NCBI RefSeq assembly: GCF_000332195.1
Contig: NZ_KB235920.1
Location: 1 to 64,000, forward strand
Length of the DNA stretch: 64,000 bases
Reading direction: 5' to 3'
From: Pleurocapsa sp. PCC 7319
Lineage (GTDB): Bacteria; Cyanobacteriota; Cyanobacteriia; Cyanobacteriales; Xenococcaceae
A program made the translations under genes and the position numbers. Below the pieces are notes generated by a model. The model saw only the letters and a program-made list of their open reading frames with translations, was not told the origin of the DNA and ran no database searches. Below are positions 19,101 to 28,081 of this stretch, piece by piece. Each line of letters begins with the position of its first letter. Positions within the stretch are counted from its first letter, which is position 1.

Positions 19101-21335
19101 TTATGTCAGTCCACTTTTAATCAACCGTGCGTAAATTCCTTTTTGTGGAGATAACTCTTCGTGAGTACCCCGCTGGACTATCTTGCCGCGATCGAGAACG
19201 ATAATTTCATCACAGTCACGGATAGTGCTTAGACGGTGAGCCACAATTAGACAAGTGCATCCTCTGCGTCTTAGGTTGTGGTCTACCATCTTTTCCGTTT
19301 CCGCATCCAAGGCACTGGTAGCTTCATCCATAATTAAAATCGAAGGATTATTCACTAAAGCGCGGGCGATTTCCAATCGTTGTCTTTGTCCGCCACTTAG
19401 ATTAGCTGCCCCCTCTAATAATTCTGCGTTGTATCCTCCAGGTAGGGATTGGACGACATCGTCAATCAAGGCATCTTGACAAGCCTGCTTGATATATTTG
19501 TCAGGGATAGTTGTATCCCAAAGAGTTAGATTATCTCTTACCGTTCCTGAAAACATCAATATATCTTGTTCAACCATAGCTAAAGAGTTAGTTAATAACT
19601 GGTTAGAGATTAGAGATTTTGGTTGATTGTCGAGCAAAATTTCTCCCGACCAAGGTTCGTAAAGTCCGCTAACTAATTTGGCAACGGTAGACTTACCAGA
19701 ACCACTACCACCAACTAGGGCAACTCTTTGTCCTGGTTTTAATTTGAGGCTAAAGTTTTCAACTAGAGGTGCCTCCAAACGACTATAGCCAAAAGTTAGA
19801 TCTTTTAATTCTAAGTGTCCTTCTAACTTGGGCGTTGATGAAATTTCTCTATTGTTTGCTTCTCTGAGTCGGTGCTCTAATCCTGTATCAGTAGGATTAT
19901 CTAACACATCATCCAGACGAATTAAATTACCATCTAATTCCTGAAGAGTTCTACCAAAACTTACTAAATTATTGACAGGCTGTTGAAAGTTTACCATCAT
20001 ACTTTGAAAAGCTACTAGCATCCCAATACTGAGATGCCCATCCATAACTCTCAATCCACCAACAGCAAGAAGAAAAGCTGTTGAGAGTGAAGACAACAAT
20101 ACGGGTAATACTGATAAAGTCTGGTTTGTAACTCCCAATTCCTGTTGAGAATTAATTGCTTTGGTGTAGTATCCTGACCAACGAGCGAAAATATCCGACT
20201 CTAAACCCGAAGCTTTAATATTTTCAATACTTTGTAGAGCAGCAATAGAGGTACCTGCGGCTTTACCATAGTCTTGAATTAATCGCTGATTAGCATCTTT
20301 ACGTTGGCGAGAAATCTTTTGAAGAGTGATTACATTAATCGCAGCAAAACCAAATACGATAACTGTCAATACCAAATCATACTGACTCATGACTATGACA
20401 TAAAAACCAAGCATCACTGTATCGATGATGGTGGTTGCTAACTGTCCTGAGAGAATATCGGCAACTTGATTGTTTAAATTAGTTCTATTACTAATTTCTC
20501 CTGCAAATCTTTGAGCATAAAAACTGACGGGAAGTCTTAAAATATGCCAGAGAAAACGACTCGACATTCCCACAGCCAGTTTGATTTTAAGACGACGTAA
20601 ATAGCGCAATCGCAATAAAGTTAAACCACATTGAAAGATAGCCGCGATCGCCATTGCTAATAGTAGGGGTCGCAGCCAATGTTGTCTTCCTTGAATTAAG
20701 ATTTCATCGATGAATACTTGAGTGAATACAGGAACTACCAACCCTACTAAAGTGAGTAAAAATCCCGCTAACATACAGTATGCCAGTGCTCCTGTTGTCC
20801 CTTTAAGTCGCGACCAGATAGCTAGCAGCATACTCGCTTTACGGCCGCCTTTTTTAAATTCTTTTCCTGGTTGGATTACCAGGACTACACCAGTGTATGC
20901 CTCGTCGAATTCCTGTAGAGAAACAGTGCAAGGTCCTGTAGCAGGATCGTTGAGATAAACTTTTTCTTTACCCCAACCTTCTACGACTAAAAAGTGATTG
21001 AAGTTCCAAAACACAATATAGGGTAAGGGAAGTTCTCGCAACTGAGCTAGTTCTTTTTTAAAGCCTTTAGCTTCCAACCCATAACGTCTGGCAGCTTTGA
21101 GCATATTCGAAGCTTTAGAACCATCCCTCGAAACGCCACATTCTCTTCGTAGCTCTGGTAATGGTACTATTTGACCGAGATAATACATAATTATCCCCAA
21201 AGTAGCAGCACCACACTCCACCGCTTCCATTTGCAGGAGAGTAGGAGTTTTGACGCGTCGCCGACGAGATGGCAATAGTTTCTGGAGTTGTTGCCAAGGA
21301 TTAGAGAGATTTAAAGTAGAATTAGTAGATACCAC
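19101..21335 (-). CDS. C39-peptidase ABC exporter of the NHLP bacteriocin type
   Basis: This is a 744-aa protein. Residues about 28-170 form a C39 double-glycine peptidase with catalytic Cys41 in MEAVECGAATLG, a His in FNHFLVVEGW and an Asp in YLNDPATG. A transmembrane exporter domain (about 190-470) and an ABC ATPase domain follow, with Walker A LVGGSGSGKST, signature LSGGQRQRLE and Walker B ILIMDEATSALD. This family cleaves leaders after GG (or GA) while exporting the core peptide. The three precursors at 29378-32115 all carry GG after an acidic, alanine-rich ELEAIAGG-like segment and are the likely substrates. Its start overlaps the HlyD gene by 14 nt. Confidence 0.93.
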   Translation of the reverse strand: MVSTNSTLNLSNPWQQLQKLLPSRRRRVKTPTLLQMEAVECGAATLGIIMYYLGQIVPLPELRRECGVSRDGSKASNMLKAARRYGLEAKGFKKELAQLRELPLPYIVFWNFNHFLVVEGWGKEKVYLNDPATGPCTVSLQEFDEAYTGVVLVIQPGKEFKKGGRKASMLLAIWSRLKGTTGALAYCMLAGFLLTLVGLVVPVFTQVFIDEILIQGRQHWLRPLLLAMAIAAIFQCGLTLLRLRYLRRLKIKLAVGMSSRFLWHILRLPVSFYAQRFAGEISNRTNLNNQVADILSGQLATTIIDTVMLGFYVIVMSQYDLVLTVIVFGFAAINVITLQKISRQRKDANQRLIQDYGKAAGTSIAALQSIENIKASGLESDIFARWSGYYTKAINSQQELGVTNQTLSVLPVLLSSLSTAFLLAVGGLRVMDGHLSIGMLVAFQSMMVNFQQPVNNLVSFGRTLQELDGNLIRLDDVLDNPTDTGLEHRLREANNREISSTPKLEGHLELKDLTFGYSRLEAPLVENFSLKLKPGQRVALVGGSGSGKSTVAKLVSGLYEPWSGEILLDNQPKSLISNQLLTNSLAMVEQDILMFSGTVRDNLTLWDTTIPDKYIKQACQDALIDDVVQSLPGGYNAELLEGAANLSGGQRQRLEIARALVNNPSILIMDEATSALDAETEKMVDHNLRRRGCTCLIVAHRLSTIRDCDEIIVLDRGKIVQRGTHEELSPQKGIYARLIKSGLT

Positions 21336-23298
21336 TGACCGACCTCAATAAAGGAATAACATAACTAATAGGTGACCTTTCCTCTACCTTGACGCGAGCA
21401 ATAGTTGTAGTTCCAGGGGAAATTTTTAAGTTTGGTCCAGAAGAAGAAGACCACCGATAGCCACTATAAGTATTGGCATCAGATTGCAGAGTAGCAGATA
21501 CTTGCATTAATCCCGGTCGGTCTTTTGACACTAAACCTTCAACCACTTCGGGATTGCCAACAATATTGGCAGCAGCTTCTTTCGTAATGGGAAAGGGTGA
21601 AATTCGCTTAACTTCCCCTATAATACCGCCAAATCTTTCTCTTTTAATTGTCTGAGGGGTAATTTGAATATTCATATCTGGCTGAATTTTTTTGCCATCT
21701 TCAACGGGAAAATAGGTAATTCCCACCATTTTGCCCCTTGGATTATCGATATCTATATTGGCAATACGATTGCCTGGCTGAACTACTTGACCGAGATTGG
21801 TGGTAATTTCTAAGATTTTGCCGTTATGTTGGCTAATAATTTGGCTATTATCTGTAATTTGTTCGGATAATCGAGCAATTTCTCGCTCAGTTTCCTGTAT
21901 TTCTTTAGTGCGGTTATTAGAATTTTCCCAATCTTGTTGGGCGAGATTAGCTTTTTTACTCCGAAGCTCTTGTAATTGAGCTTTAATATTTTTAATTTCG
22001 TTTAAATTTGAAAGATATTCTTTTAAAGCATCTGCTTCTTTGACATCTAGTTGCTTTAGTTGAGATTCAGCCTCGCTAATCTGGGCGGTGTTATCGAAAT
22101 ATTCTTGTCTCGCCTGCAAAAGTACGTCATCGGAGATTGCTCCTTCATCAAATAGCCTCTTTCGTGTCTTTAATCTTTGTTCAAAGGTGGGTAATAATTC
22201 CCTCAAAGTTTTTAAGCGAGTTTTAACAGCCTCGCGATCGCGTTCTATGGATACTAACCCTTTATCTCTTAAAGTTGGGGTAAGTTCTTCTAAAATGTTT
22301 AATCTTTGTTCTAAAGTCTGACGCTGTTCCGATATCGACTCTAAATCCCGATCTTGTCGTTGGTTTTGCAGCAGATTAATATCGCGATCTTGATTTTGTA
22401 ACTGAATTAATTTAGCTTGAGCTAATTCTAATTGTTTGCGAAGATCTATCTGAGCTATGGTAGCAATGACTTCTCCTTTTTTGACTTGATCTCCTGGTCT
22501 AATTTTGAGTTCTAATAATTGTCCCGTACTTTTGGCTTGAAGAGGCACGACTTTACTGGGAAAAATCAAAACACCTCGACCTTCTACCGTTACAGGAAGC
22601 TTCCCATAAACGCTCCAAATCCCTGCTGCCAATATTAAAGAACCAAGAGTCGCCAAGGGCAGCCAGCTTTTGGGATTGACTACCCGCATCAACAGGTCGA
22701 GTTTTTCGGGAGATGCCAAACGTTCTAGAGATTTTTGGCGAAACAATTTGCTTTCTTGAGGAGGCGATTGAGTAGAACTATTTTTTATTTGTATCTTGGA
22801 TGCTGGAGTTTCTAAAGTCGTTTGGGATTTATTCTGATGAAATTTTTCCCATAATCCTGGAGCTAAATGGAAATATCCTCTGTTTACTGAGTGAATTGCA
22901 TTATTTAACTCTTCTATAGGAGCATTTTTTAGTAAGTACCCCCTTGCCCCCGCATCTATAGCCCGATCAATATATTCACTGGTTTCGTGAGAACTAAGAA
23001 TCAAAATTCGACATTCAGGAAAGCGTTTTGAGATGATTCTGGTTACTTTGATTCCATTCATTCTCGGCATTTCCAGATCGAGCAGAATGACGTCAGGTTT
23101 TAATGACTCTATTTGCTCGATCGCGATTTCGCCATCTTCGGCAGTCCCTACTACTTCCAAATCTGCTTCAGTTTCTATTAACAGTTTAAGTCTCTGACGT
23201 ACTAAATTTTGGTCGTCTACAATTAGTACGCGAATCTTAAGACTACGAGAATTTTTATCTGAATTAGATGAAATTAACCTAACGATTTTATCGCTCAT
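21322..23298 (-). CDS. HlyD-type secretion protein fused to an N-terminal response-regulator receiver domain
   Basis: This is a 658-aa protein. Residues 22-140 are a complete receiver domain: acidic pair Asp28-Asp29, phospho-acceptor Asp74 in VILLDLEMPRMNG, Ser102 and Lys124 in GYLLKNAP. There is no DNA-binding domain. A linker, one transmembrane helix (about 211-232) and a HlyD/membrane-fusion body follow: a biotinyl-like half (PLQAKSTGQLLELKIRPGDQVKKGEV), a long coiled coil (about 275-480), the returning half (NGKILEITTNLGQVVQPG) and a beta barrel. HlyD proteins of NHLP systems bridge the ABC exporter to the envelope. The receiver should face the cytoplasm and could gate export by phosphorylation (inference). 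It overlaps the ABC peptidase gene. Confidence 0.9.
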   Translation of the reverse strand: MSDKIVRLISSNSDKNSRSLKIRVLIVDDQNLVRQRLKLLIETEADLEVVGTAEDGEIAIEQIESLKPDVILLDLEMPRMNGIKVTRIISKRFPECRILILSSHETSEYIDRAIDAGARGYLLKNAPIEELNNAIHSVNRGYFHLAPGLWEKFHQNKSQTTLETPASKIQIKNSSTQSPPQESKLFRQKSLERLASPEKLDLLMRVVNPKSWLPLATLGSLILAAGIWSVYGKLPVTVEGRGVLIFPSKVVPLQAKSTGQLLELKIRPGDQVKKGEVIATIAQIDLRKQLELAQAKLIQLQNQDRDINLLQNQRQDRDLESISEQRQTLEQRLNILEELTPTLRDKGLVSIERDREAVKTRLKTLRELLPTFEQRLKTRKRLFDEGAISDDVLLQARQEYFDNTAQISEAESQLKQLDVKEADALKEYLSNLNEIKNIKAQLQELRSKKANLAQQDWENSNNRTKEIQETEREIARLSEQITDNSQIISQHNGKILEITTNLGQVVQPGNRIANIDIDNPRGKMVGITYFPVEDGKKIQPDMNIQITPQTIKRERFGGIIGEVKRISPFPITKEAAANIVGNPEVVEGLVSKDRPGLMQVSATLQSDANTYSGYRWSSSSGPNLKISPGTTTIARVKVEERSPISYVIPLLRSVSGIY

Positions 23299-23359
23299 TT
23301 TAGGATGATAAGAAAATTAAAGACATTGTTTTTATCTTTGCAGCCAGAAAATCATCTTT

Positions 23360-24457
23360 TTAGCTGACTTTGGATTGTTCCAAGATCCAATCAAATCTTT
23401 TTCCAGCTAATGCCATTCGATCTAAAGCAACATTATTTAATTCATCAGCATATGTTTCGGTATGATCTAGAGAATCTCCCTTGTGATACATTCTCCTACT
23501 GTGAGCTAATCGAGATAACATCCCTTGCAGTCTATCTGCCGATAATGCGGAAATAGTTCGGTAGAAACGGGCTGCAAAGCTAATATCTTGCTGTAACTTA
23601 ACTGACAATAATGAGCGAGATATAAACAAAATAGTTGTATTTTTAGTGGTTGTAGCATTAATCGCAGACAAGCGGCCATCAACAAGAGCTGTCTCTCCAA
23701 TCGTTTCGCCTTGAGAGAGTTTTGCTATTTCAATTTCTGGGTTTGAGCTATTTTCGATCGCCGAGAAGATTCGAGTTAAAGGATTGCGTTTATCTTCGGT
23801 AACAGACAAAGATATTTGACCGCTAAGGATTATATAAAGTGCCTCTATGGGTCTACCTTCTTGAATTAAAGTAGTATTTGCCTTGATTTTTTGACGATCG
23901 CCATTAGCAATTAACCAATCGAGATCGCTATCATTGAGTTCGCCAAAAACATATAGTACATCTTTAATTGAATTGTCTGGAGCAATTTTACTGCGACCCA
24001 AGCGATTGATAATCGTTTCTAATTTATTGGCAAGTAAAATATTGAGCGCTTGATAAAATCGGGCTGCAAAATCAATATCTGATTCTAACTTAGCTTCAAT
24101 TTGTAACAGCGGAATAGACAAAATTTGTGAATTTTCTAGGGCTATAATATCCGTCATCGGAGGATGCAAATTAATCAAGGACATTTCTCCTACTACTTCG
24201 CCACTAGATAGACGAGCTATTTCTATTCCTGTAGTTGGCTGGTCGTCATTAAGCGCGATAAAAGCACGGGATAGAGGATTATTATCAATCTCAGATACAT
24301 AAGATCCTAAACTTCCTTCAATTAATATATGCAAGCAATCTAGAGATTTGCCAGCTCGAACAAGTTGAGTCCCCGAAGCTAGATCTTGACGGCGACCAGT
24401 CTTGAGCAACCATTCAATATCGCTATTATTTAATTCCTTGAGTAAAATTTCCGTCAT
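23360..24457 (-). CDS. Protein with two cyclic-nucleotide-binding domains
   Basis: This 365-aa soluble protein has two tandem cNMP-binding-like domains (about 10-150 and 175-315). Each begins with a D-x-x-WL segment, has a beta-roll core (GTQLVRAGKSLDCLHILIEGS; TLIQEGRPIEALYIILSGQ) and the phosphate-binding-cassette region GEVVGEMSLI or GETIGETALV. The canonical RxA arginine of the cassette is not evident, so nucleotide binding is uncertain. There is no helix-turn-helix or kinase domain. Such proteins are often found with NHLP exporters. It lies between the zincin-like and HlyD genes with short gaps, in the same apparent operon. Confidence 0.8.
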   Translation of the reverse strand: MTEILLKELNNSDIEWLLKTGRRQDLASGTQLVRAGKSLDCLHILIEGSLGSYVSEIDNNPLSRAFIALNDDQPTTGIEIARLSSGEVVGEMSLINLHPPMTDIIALENSQILSIPLLQIEAKLESDIDFAARFYQALNILLANKLETIINRLGRSKIAPDNSIKDVLYVFGELNDSDLDWLIANGDRQKIKANTTLIQEGRPIEALYIILSGQISLSVTEDKRNPLTRIFSAIENSSNPEIEIAKLSQGETIGETALVDGRLSAINATTTKNTTILFISRSLLSVKLQQDISFAARFYRTISALSADRLQGMLSRLAHSRRMYHKGDSLDHTETYADELNNVALDRMALAGKRFDWILEQSKVS

Positions 24458-24519
24458 GATTTTTCTCTCATGTTTTAATCTCTATAAGGGTCTAATTCTC
24501 CGCCCTTTGAAGCGTAAGT

Positions 24520-25659
24520 TTAATTTGAACAAGTTGATAGTTGAGATTCCATCTTCTTCTTTAGGTAATTGTGAGACGAGGCTAATTCTTCGATCGTCAC
24601 AGAAGTTAATGCCACAAGCATTGTTGTTTGATTTTCCGTAGTTTTTAGCTGGTGGGCATAGTTGCGGTCAAAATCTTCTAAATTTTCCGCTGCTGACTTT
24701 ACCAATTTTTGTAAAATCGTAAAAGCCCCTTCTGATAGTTGTCCGCGATAGTTTTGTAATCTTCCTCCTTCTCGATAATGGGGAAAAGACTCTAAACCCA
24801 TAAAGCGAAGAAACCAATCAGCTTTATAACTTCCTGTGGCAGCAACAATTCCTCTATAGTCGGCAATAAATTCGTCTAGCAGGTTATTTTGCATCGAATT
24901 AAAGACACGACGAGTAAAGTAATGAGTGCATTCATGCTCCAAGCGAATAGTTAAAGATAGACGCTTCCACTCTGTTTTTGATATTCCTAATTCTTCTGGA
25001 GCAACATTACTGTAAAAGCCATCGCTAAGAATGATAAATTTATCTTGATAAAGTTCTTTATGTGCAATCAGTTGTTTGAATGCTCTTGACCAAGCTGATT
25101 CTGAATTATCAATATTATTAGCCGACCATTTCCGACGATAACGACGAATTCTATCCCAGTTGTTGTAGCCAGCTACCATACAAGCTCCCATAGAATCGGG
25201 AATAGCTACTGGCTCGTTACGCTTTGTTATTGCCCTTACCAGAGATACAAAGTCTTCGCGGTTTGTAGTTAGTAATACAGGTATTTTACCTGCCAAACTT
25301 TGATGAATAGTTAACTGTAATTCTTCTGGCTTTTGTAAAATCAAACCATTCGTTAAATTAGGCTCAATTCCTTTAAGAGTTGCACCACGATAGGATGCAG
25401 TTTGACTAATACCCGATTGAATCGGAAATTTTAGCTGTACCAAAACATTCTTAAGGGTTTCCCAGCTACTTTGTGTTTTTGCTTGGGTAACATATTCTTG
25501 CCATACAGCTATATGAGATTCTGATGCTAAAGGAAACTGAGGTAAAGTTTTTATATCATTTTGCTGAAAAATATTTTGATTGTATGCCAACAGTTCTGCT
25601 ACCTCTTGTTCATCAGCATCAAAATCTCTCAATATTTTGGTACGTTCTTCTAGTTTCAC
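24520..25659 (-). CDS. Putative zincin-like (HExxH) protein of the RiPP cluster
   Basis: This is a 379-aa cytoplasmic-looking protein with no signal peptide. Residues 240-270 contain EHECTH (His242, Glu243, His246) followed by DEFIADYRG with Glu263, the arrangement expected of a gluzincin-type zinc site. The N-terminal about 230 residues are not recognised. It could be a leader peptidase or other processing enzyme, or an inactive relative. The motif is seen in the sequence and activity is inferred. The start codon overlaps the stop of the MinD-like gene (ATGA-type), so the two are translationally coupled within the operon. Confidence 0.65.
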   Translation of the reverse strand: MKLEERTKILRDFDADEQEVAELLAYNQNIFQQNDIKTLPQFPLASESHIAVWQEYVTQAKTQSSWETLKNVLVQLKFPIQSGISQTASYRGATLKGIEPNLTNGLILQKPEELQLTIHQSLAGKIPVLLTTNREDFVSLVRAITKRNEPVAIPDSMGACMVAGYNNWDRIRRYRRKWSANNIDNSESAWSRAFKQLIAHKELYQDKFIILSDGFYSNVAPEELGISKTEWKRLSLTIRLEHECTHYFTRRVFNSMQNNLLDEFIADYRGIVAATGSYKADWFLRFMGLESFPHYREGGRLQNYRGQLSEGAFTILQKLVKSAAENLEDFDRNYAHQLKTTENQTTMLVALTSVTIEELASSHNYLKKKMESQLSTCSN

Positions 25660-26447
25660 TTAATTTCTCCTGCCAGAACTGCTTCAGGTTTGCTAGCAAT
25701 TTGCTGGGAAATTTCCCTGATTGTCTGACTAAAAAAATGGTCGGGATGTCGCAAACAGAAGACATCACTGCTAGCGAGTTGAATAATATCTTCTGAAAGA
25801 GGAATAATTCCCGCAACGTCAGTTTTATAACTGCGTTGTACTTTAGTTATCAAGGCTGCAAAATCATAAGCAGATAGTACTTTATTCACTACCAGCAACA
25901 TCTTGGGAACTTGTAATTTACGGGCAACATCTACCGTTACCGCTGTACCTTGAAAATCTTGACTATCTGGACGGAAAATTACAACTAAAACGTCAGAAAT
26001 AGCGATCGATAACAAAGTTTCTTCGTTCAACCCAGGATGAGTATCAATTAATAGATAATCTAGTTTGAGGCAACGAATTAATTCCTGAAAACCGTCATTT
26101 AACCTACCAACGTCATAGCCTTCTCTTAAAACCCGAGAAATTTCTCCAGCTTTGATACTTGAAGGAATTAAATAGAGTTCGCCATCAACTGGTTCGGAAT
26201 TAAAAACACAAGTAACATCATAAGCAGCCTCTTGAATATTGCACTTGCCCCACAGATAGTCATTTAGAGAAAGATTTATTTGGTCTTCATCTAGCCCAAA
26301 AATAACGTGAATACCTGGAGATTGAAGATCGGTATCGATAATTCCTACTTTTTGTCCTTGTTGAGCCATAGTTGCAGCAACATTAGCAACCATATTTGAT
26401 TTACCAGTACCGCCACGGAATGAGTGAATTGAGACTATTTTGCACAT
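25656..26447 (-). CDS. MinD/ParA-family ATPase
   Basis: This 263-aa protein has a deviant Walker A motif (FRGGTGKSNMV, residues 10-20, with Lys16), a switch region containing GIIDTDLQSPG, and YLLIDTHPGLNEE as Walker B/switch II. It belongs to the MinD/ParA/CpsD group of dimerising ATPases that position or partition cargo at membranes. In this operon it could place the exporter or regulate the dCache sensor upstream (inference). The gene overlaps the zincin-like gene by 4 nt and follows the dCache gene by 36 nt. Confidence 0.88.
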   Translation of the reverse strand: MCKIVSIHSFRGGTGKSNMVANVAATMAQQGQKVGIIDTDLQSPGIHVIFGLDEDQINLSLNDYLWGKCNIQEAAYDVTCVFNSEPVDGELYLIPSSIKAGEISRVLREGYDVGRLNDGFQELIRCLKLDYLLIDTHPGLNEETLLSIAISDVLVVIFRPDSQDFQGTAVTVDVARKLQVPKMLLVVNKVLSAYDFAALITKVQRSYKTDVAGIIPLSEDIIQLASSDVFCLRHPDHFFSQTIREISQQIASKPEAVLAGEIK

Positions 26448-26483
26448 AATTTATAAACCTCTTGGAAAATTTAGAATATAAGA

Positions 26484-27902
26484 TTAATTACTTATGGTTG
26501 ACTGCTTCATTCTTAGCGCTTGCTGCTTTATTTGCTGGTAATATTCAGCTTCAATATTTCTGCCTACAGGAGATCTATTTCTGAGTCGTTGTGCTTTTTG
26601 TTGTAGTTGTTGAAAGTATTCTGTTCCTGTAACCGCTGCTACCTGACGTTCTCTTTTTACTTCATCAATTTCAAAATTTAGCTGTACTACCTTTTGCTTG
26701 AGCCTTTGTTCTTTAGCTTTGACTCGATGAGCCATATGGATAAATATGCGAACCAAACGCCCAATATCGTTTTGGTTATTGGCAAGTTTAAGCAAACGAT
26801 CAAATTCAAAGCTATCTTGTTCAATCGCTTCTGCCATTACCGAAAGTTCTTTGATTGGCTTAGTAATACTATGTGCCAAGACAATTGACAGAATTGACGC
26901 GATCGCACCAACAACTAGCAGATTCAGGCAGTTTTGCCACATTAAATATCTTAAAGGTGCAGTAAAATCGGTTTCAGAAAGGTTAATTCCCAATATCCAA
27001 GGCTTGATTGCTAAAGTAGCGAAACCGACTCTCTGACGTTGTTTCTCGGAAGAAGACTTATAGCTCAGATAACCTGATTTTGTTGTCCCTGCTATATCTT
27101 TAGCAAACTTTTTTAAATCTAGGCTAGCTATTTGGTCGCGGTTATAGTGTTGGTCGAATTTAACTTGTTTTTGCGTCTTCCTAGATGAATTACCCAGACT
27201 ATGATGTAGCAAAGATTTATTCGGATGGCTGGTAACTATGCCAATCTGATCGATTAAAAAAGCATAGCTTTTTGGGTCTAAATTTAACCTATTAAAAGTC
27301 TTGGTAATAAATTCTTCCCTTATTTTCATGACAGCCACACCGATAATTTTGCCAGTGGAGGCACGTACAGGATTAGCAAGATAAATTGCCGATCTTTGGT
27401 TAGTATTCTCGTTTAAGAAGTTAGAAATATAAATTTTTCCCTTCATTGCTTGACGAAAATACTCGTGAAAACCATAGTTATTGCCTATAAATGACTCATC
27501 AGTTGAGGCAACACATTCTCCGTTTGGATCTATCAGATAGACTGCATCATAGATCAAGCTAGAGTGAGTAGTATTACCCAAGAAGCCTTGTAAATTGGAC
27601 TGTATTACTTTCTGTCCCTGAATATTATTCGTCGATAAAAAAGCGCTCGCGTCACTTTCCTGACTAACTTGAACTACTATTTGCTGAGCATCAAGAATCA
27701 ATCGTTCCAAACGGCTGGCTTCGCGAGTTGCTAAAAGCTCTAGCTTTTGTTGTTCTAACTCTTCCGCATTTTTTAAGCCCTGATGCAGATTGTAAAAAGA
27801 ATTGAGGCTCATCGGTATTAATGCCAATGCTAGCAAGGCAGCAAGAACTTTTACTGTGATCGACCAAGCAGAAGGATAAAATAACCGATGTATACGTTTC
27901 AT
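26484..27902 (-). CDS. dCache-HAMP membrane sensor without output domain
   Basis: This 472-aa protein has one transmembrane helix at residues about 14-36. An extracytoplasmic double-Cache sensing domain follows (about 40-320; for example DAVYLIDPNGECVAS, IYLANPVRASTGKIIGV and SYAFLIDQIGIVTSHPN). A second helix lies at about 325-348, then a HAMP-like segment (SITKPIKELSVMAEAIE) and a charged coiled coil to the end. There is no kinase, cyclase or chemoreceptor signalling domain. The start overlaps the stop of the small upstream ORF. It may pass an external signal to the MinD-like, cNMP or receiver-HlyD proteins encoded next (inference). Confidence 0.85.
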   Translation of the reverse strand: MKRIHRLFYPSAWSITVKVLAALLALALIPMSLNSFYNLHQGLKNAEELEQQKLELLATREASRLERLILDAQQIVVQVSQESDASAFLSTNNIQGQKVIQSNLQGFLGNTTHSSLIYDAVYLIDPNGECVASTDESFIGNNYGFHEYFRQAMKGKIYISNFLNENTNQRSAIYLANPVRASTGKIIGVAVMKIREEFITKTFNRLNLDPKSYAFLIDQIGIVTSHPNKSLLHHSLGNSSRKTQKQVKFDQHYNRDQIASLDLKKFAKDIAGTTKSGYLSYKSSSEKQRQRVGFATLAIKPWILGINLSETDFTAPLRYLMWQNCLNLLVVGAIASILSIVLAHSITKPIKELSVMAEAIEQDSFEFDRLLKLANNQNDIGRLVRIFIHMAHRVKAKEQRLKQKVVQLNFEIDEVKRERQVAAVTGTEYFQQLQQKAQRLRNRSPVGRNIEAEYYQQIKQQALRMKQSTISN

Positions 27903-28069
27903 GTCAGAAAATTGCTAATTTCAGCAATTTCTAAACTTTGTTTTGCTTTAATTAATGCTTTGATAAAAGCTTGCTTGTCTTGCCAACCCTGACGAGGTAA
28001 AACCGAGCTGGAATCATCTGATTTTTGAGCTGCTGTGGCTACTTTATTTGGTATTTGATTAGAGTTCAT
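27899..28069 (-). CDS. Small 56-aa ORF between splicease and sensor genes
   Basis: The frame runs from ATG 28069 to TGA at 27901-27899. It begins MNSNQIPNKVATAAQKSDD and continues through LPRQGWQDKQAFIKALIKAK to the end. The stop overlaps the ATG of the dCache gene (ATGA), and the start lies 12 nt after the stop of the radical SAM gene, so it fits the operon exactly. The C-terminal half is probably helical. I recognise no family. It could be an accessory protein for the radical SAM enzyme, since the known PlpX needs a partner, PlpY, but I have no sequence support for equating them. Confidence 0.55.
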   Translation of the reverse strand: MNSNQIPNKVATAAQKSDDSSSVLPRQGWQDKQAFIKALIKAKQSLEIAEISNFLT

Positions 28070-28081
28070 CTGAAAAAATAT

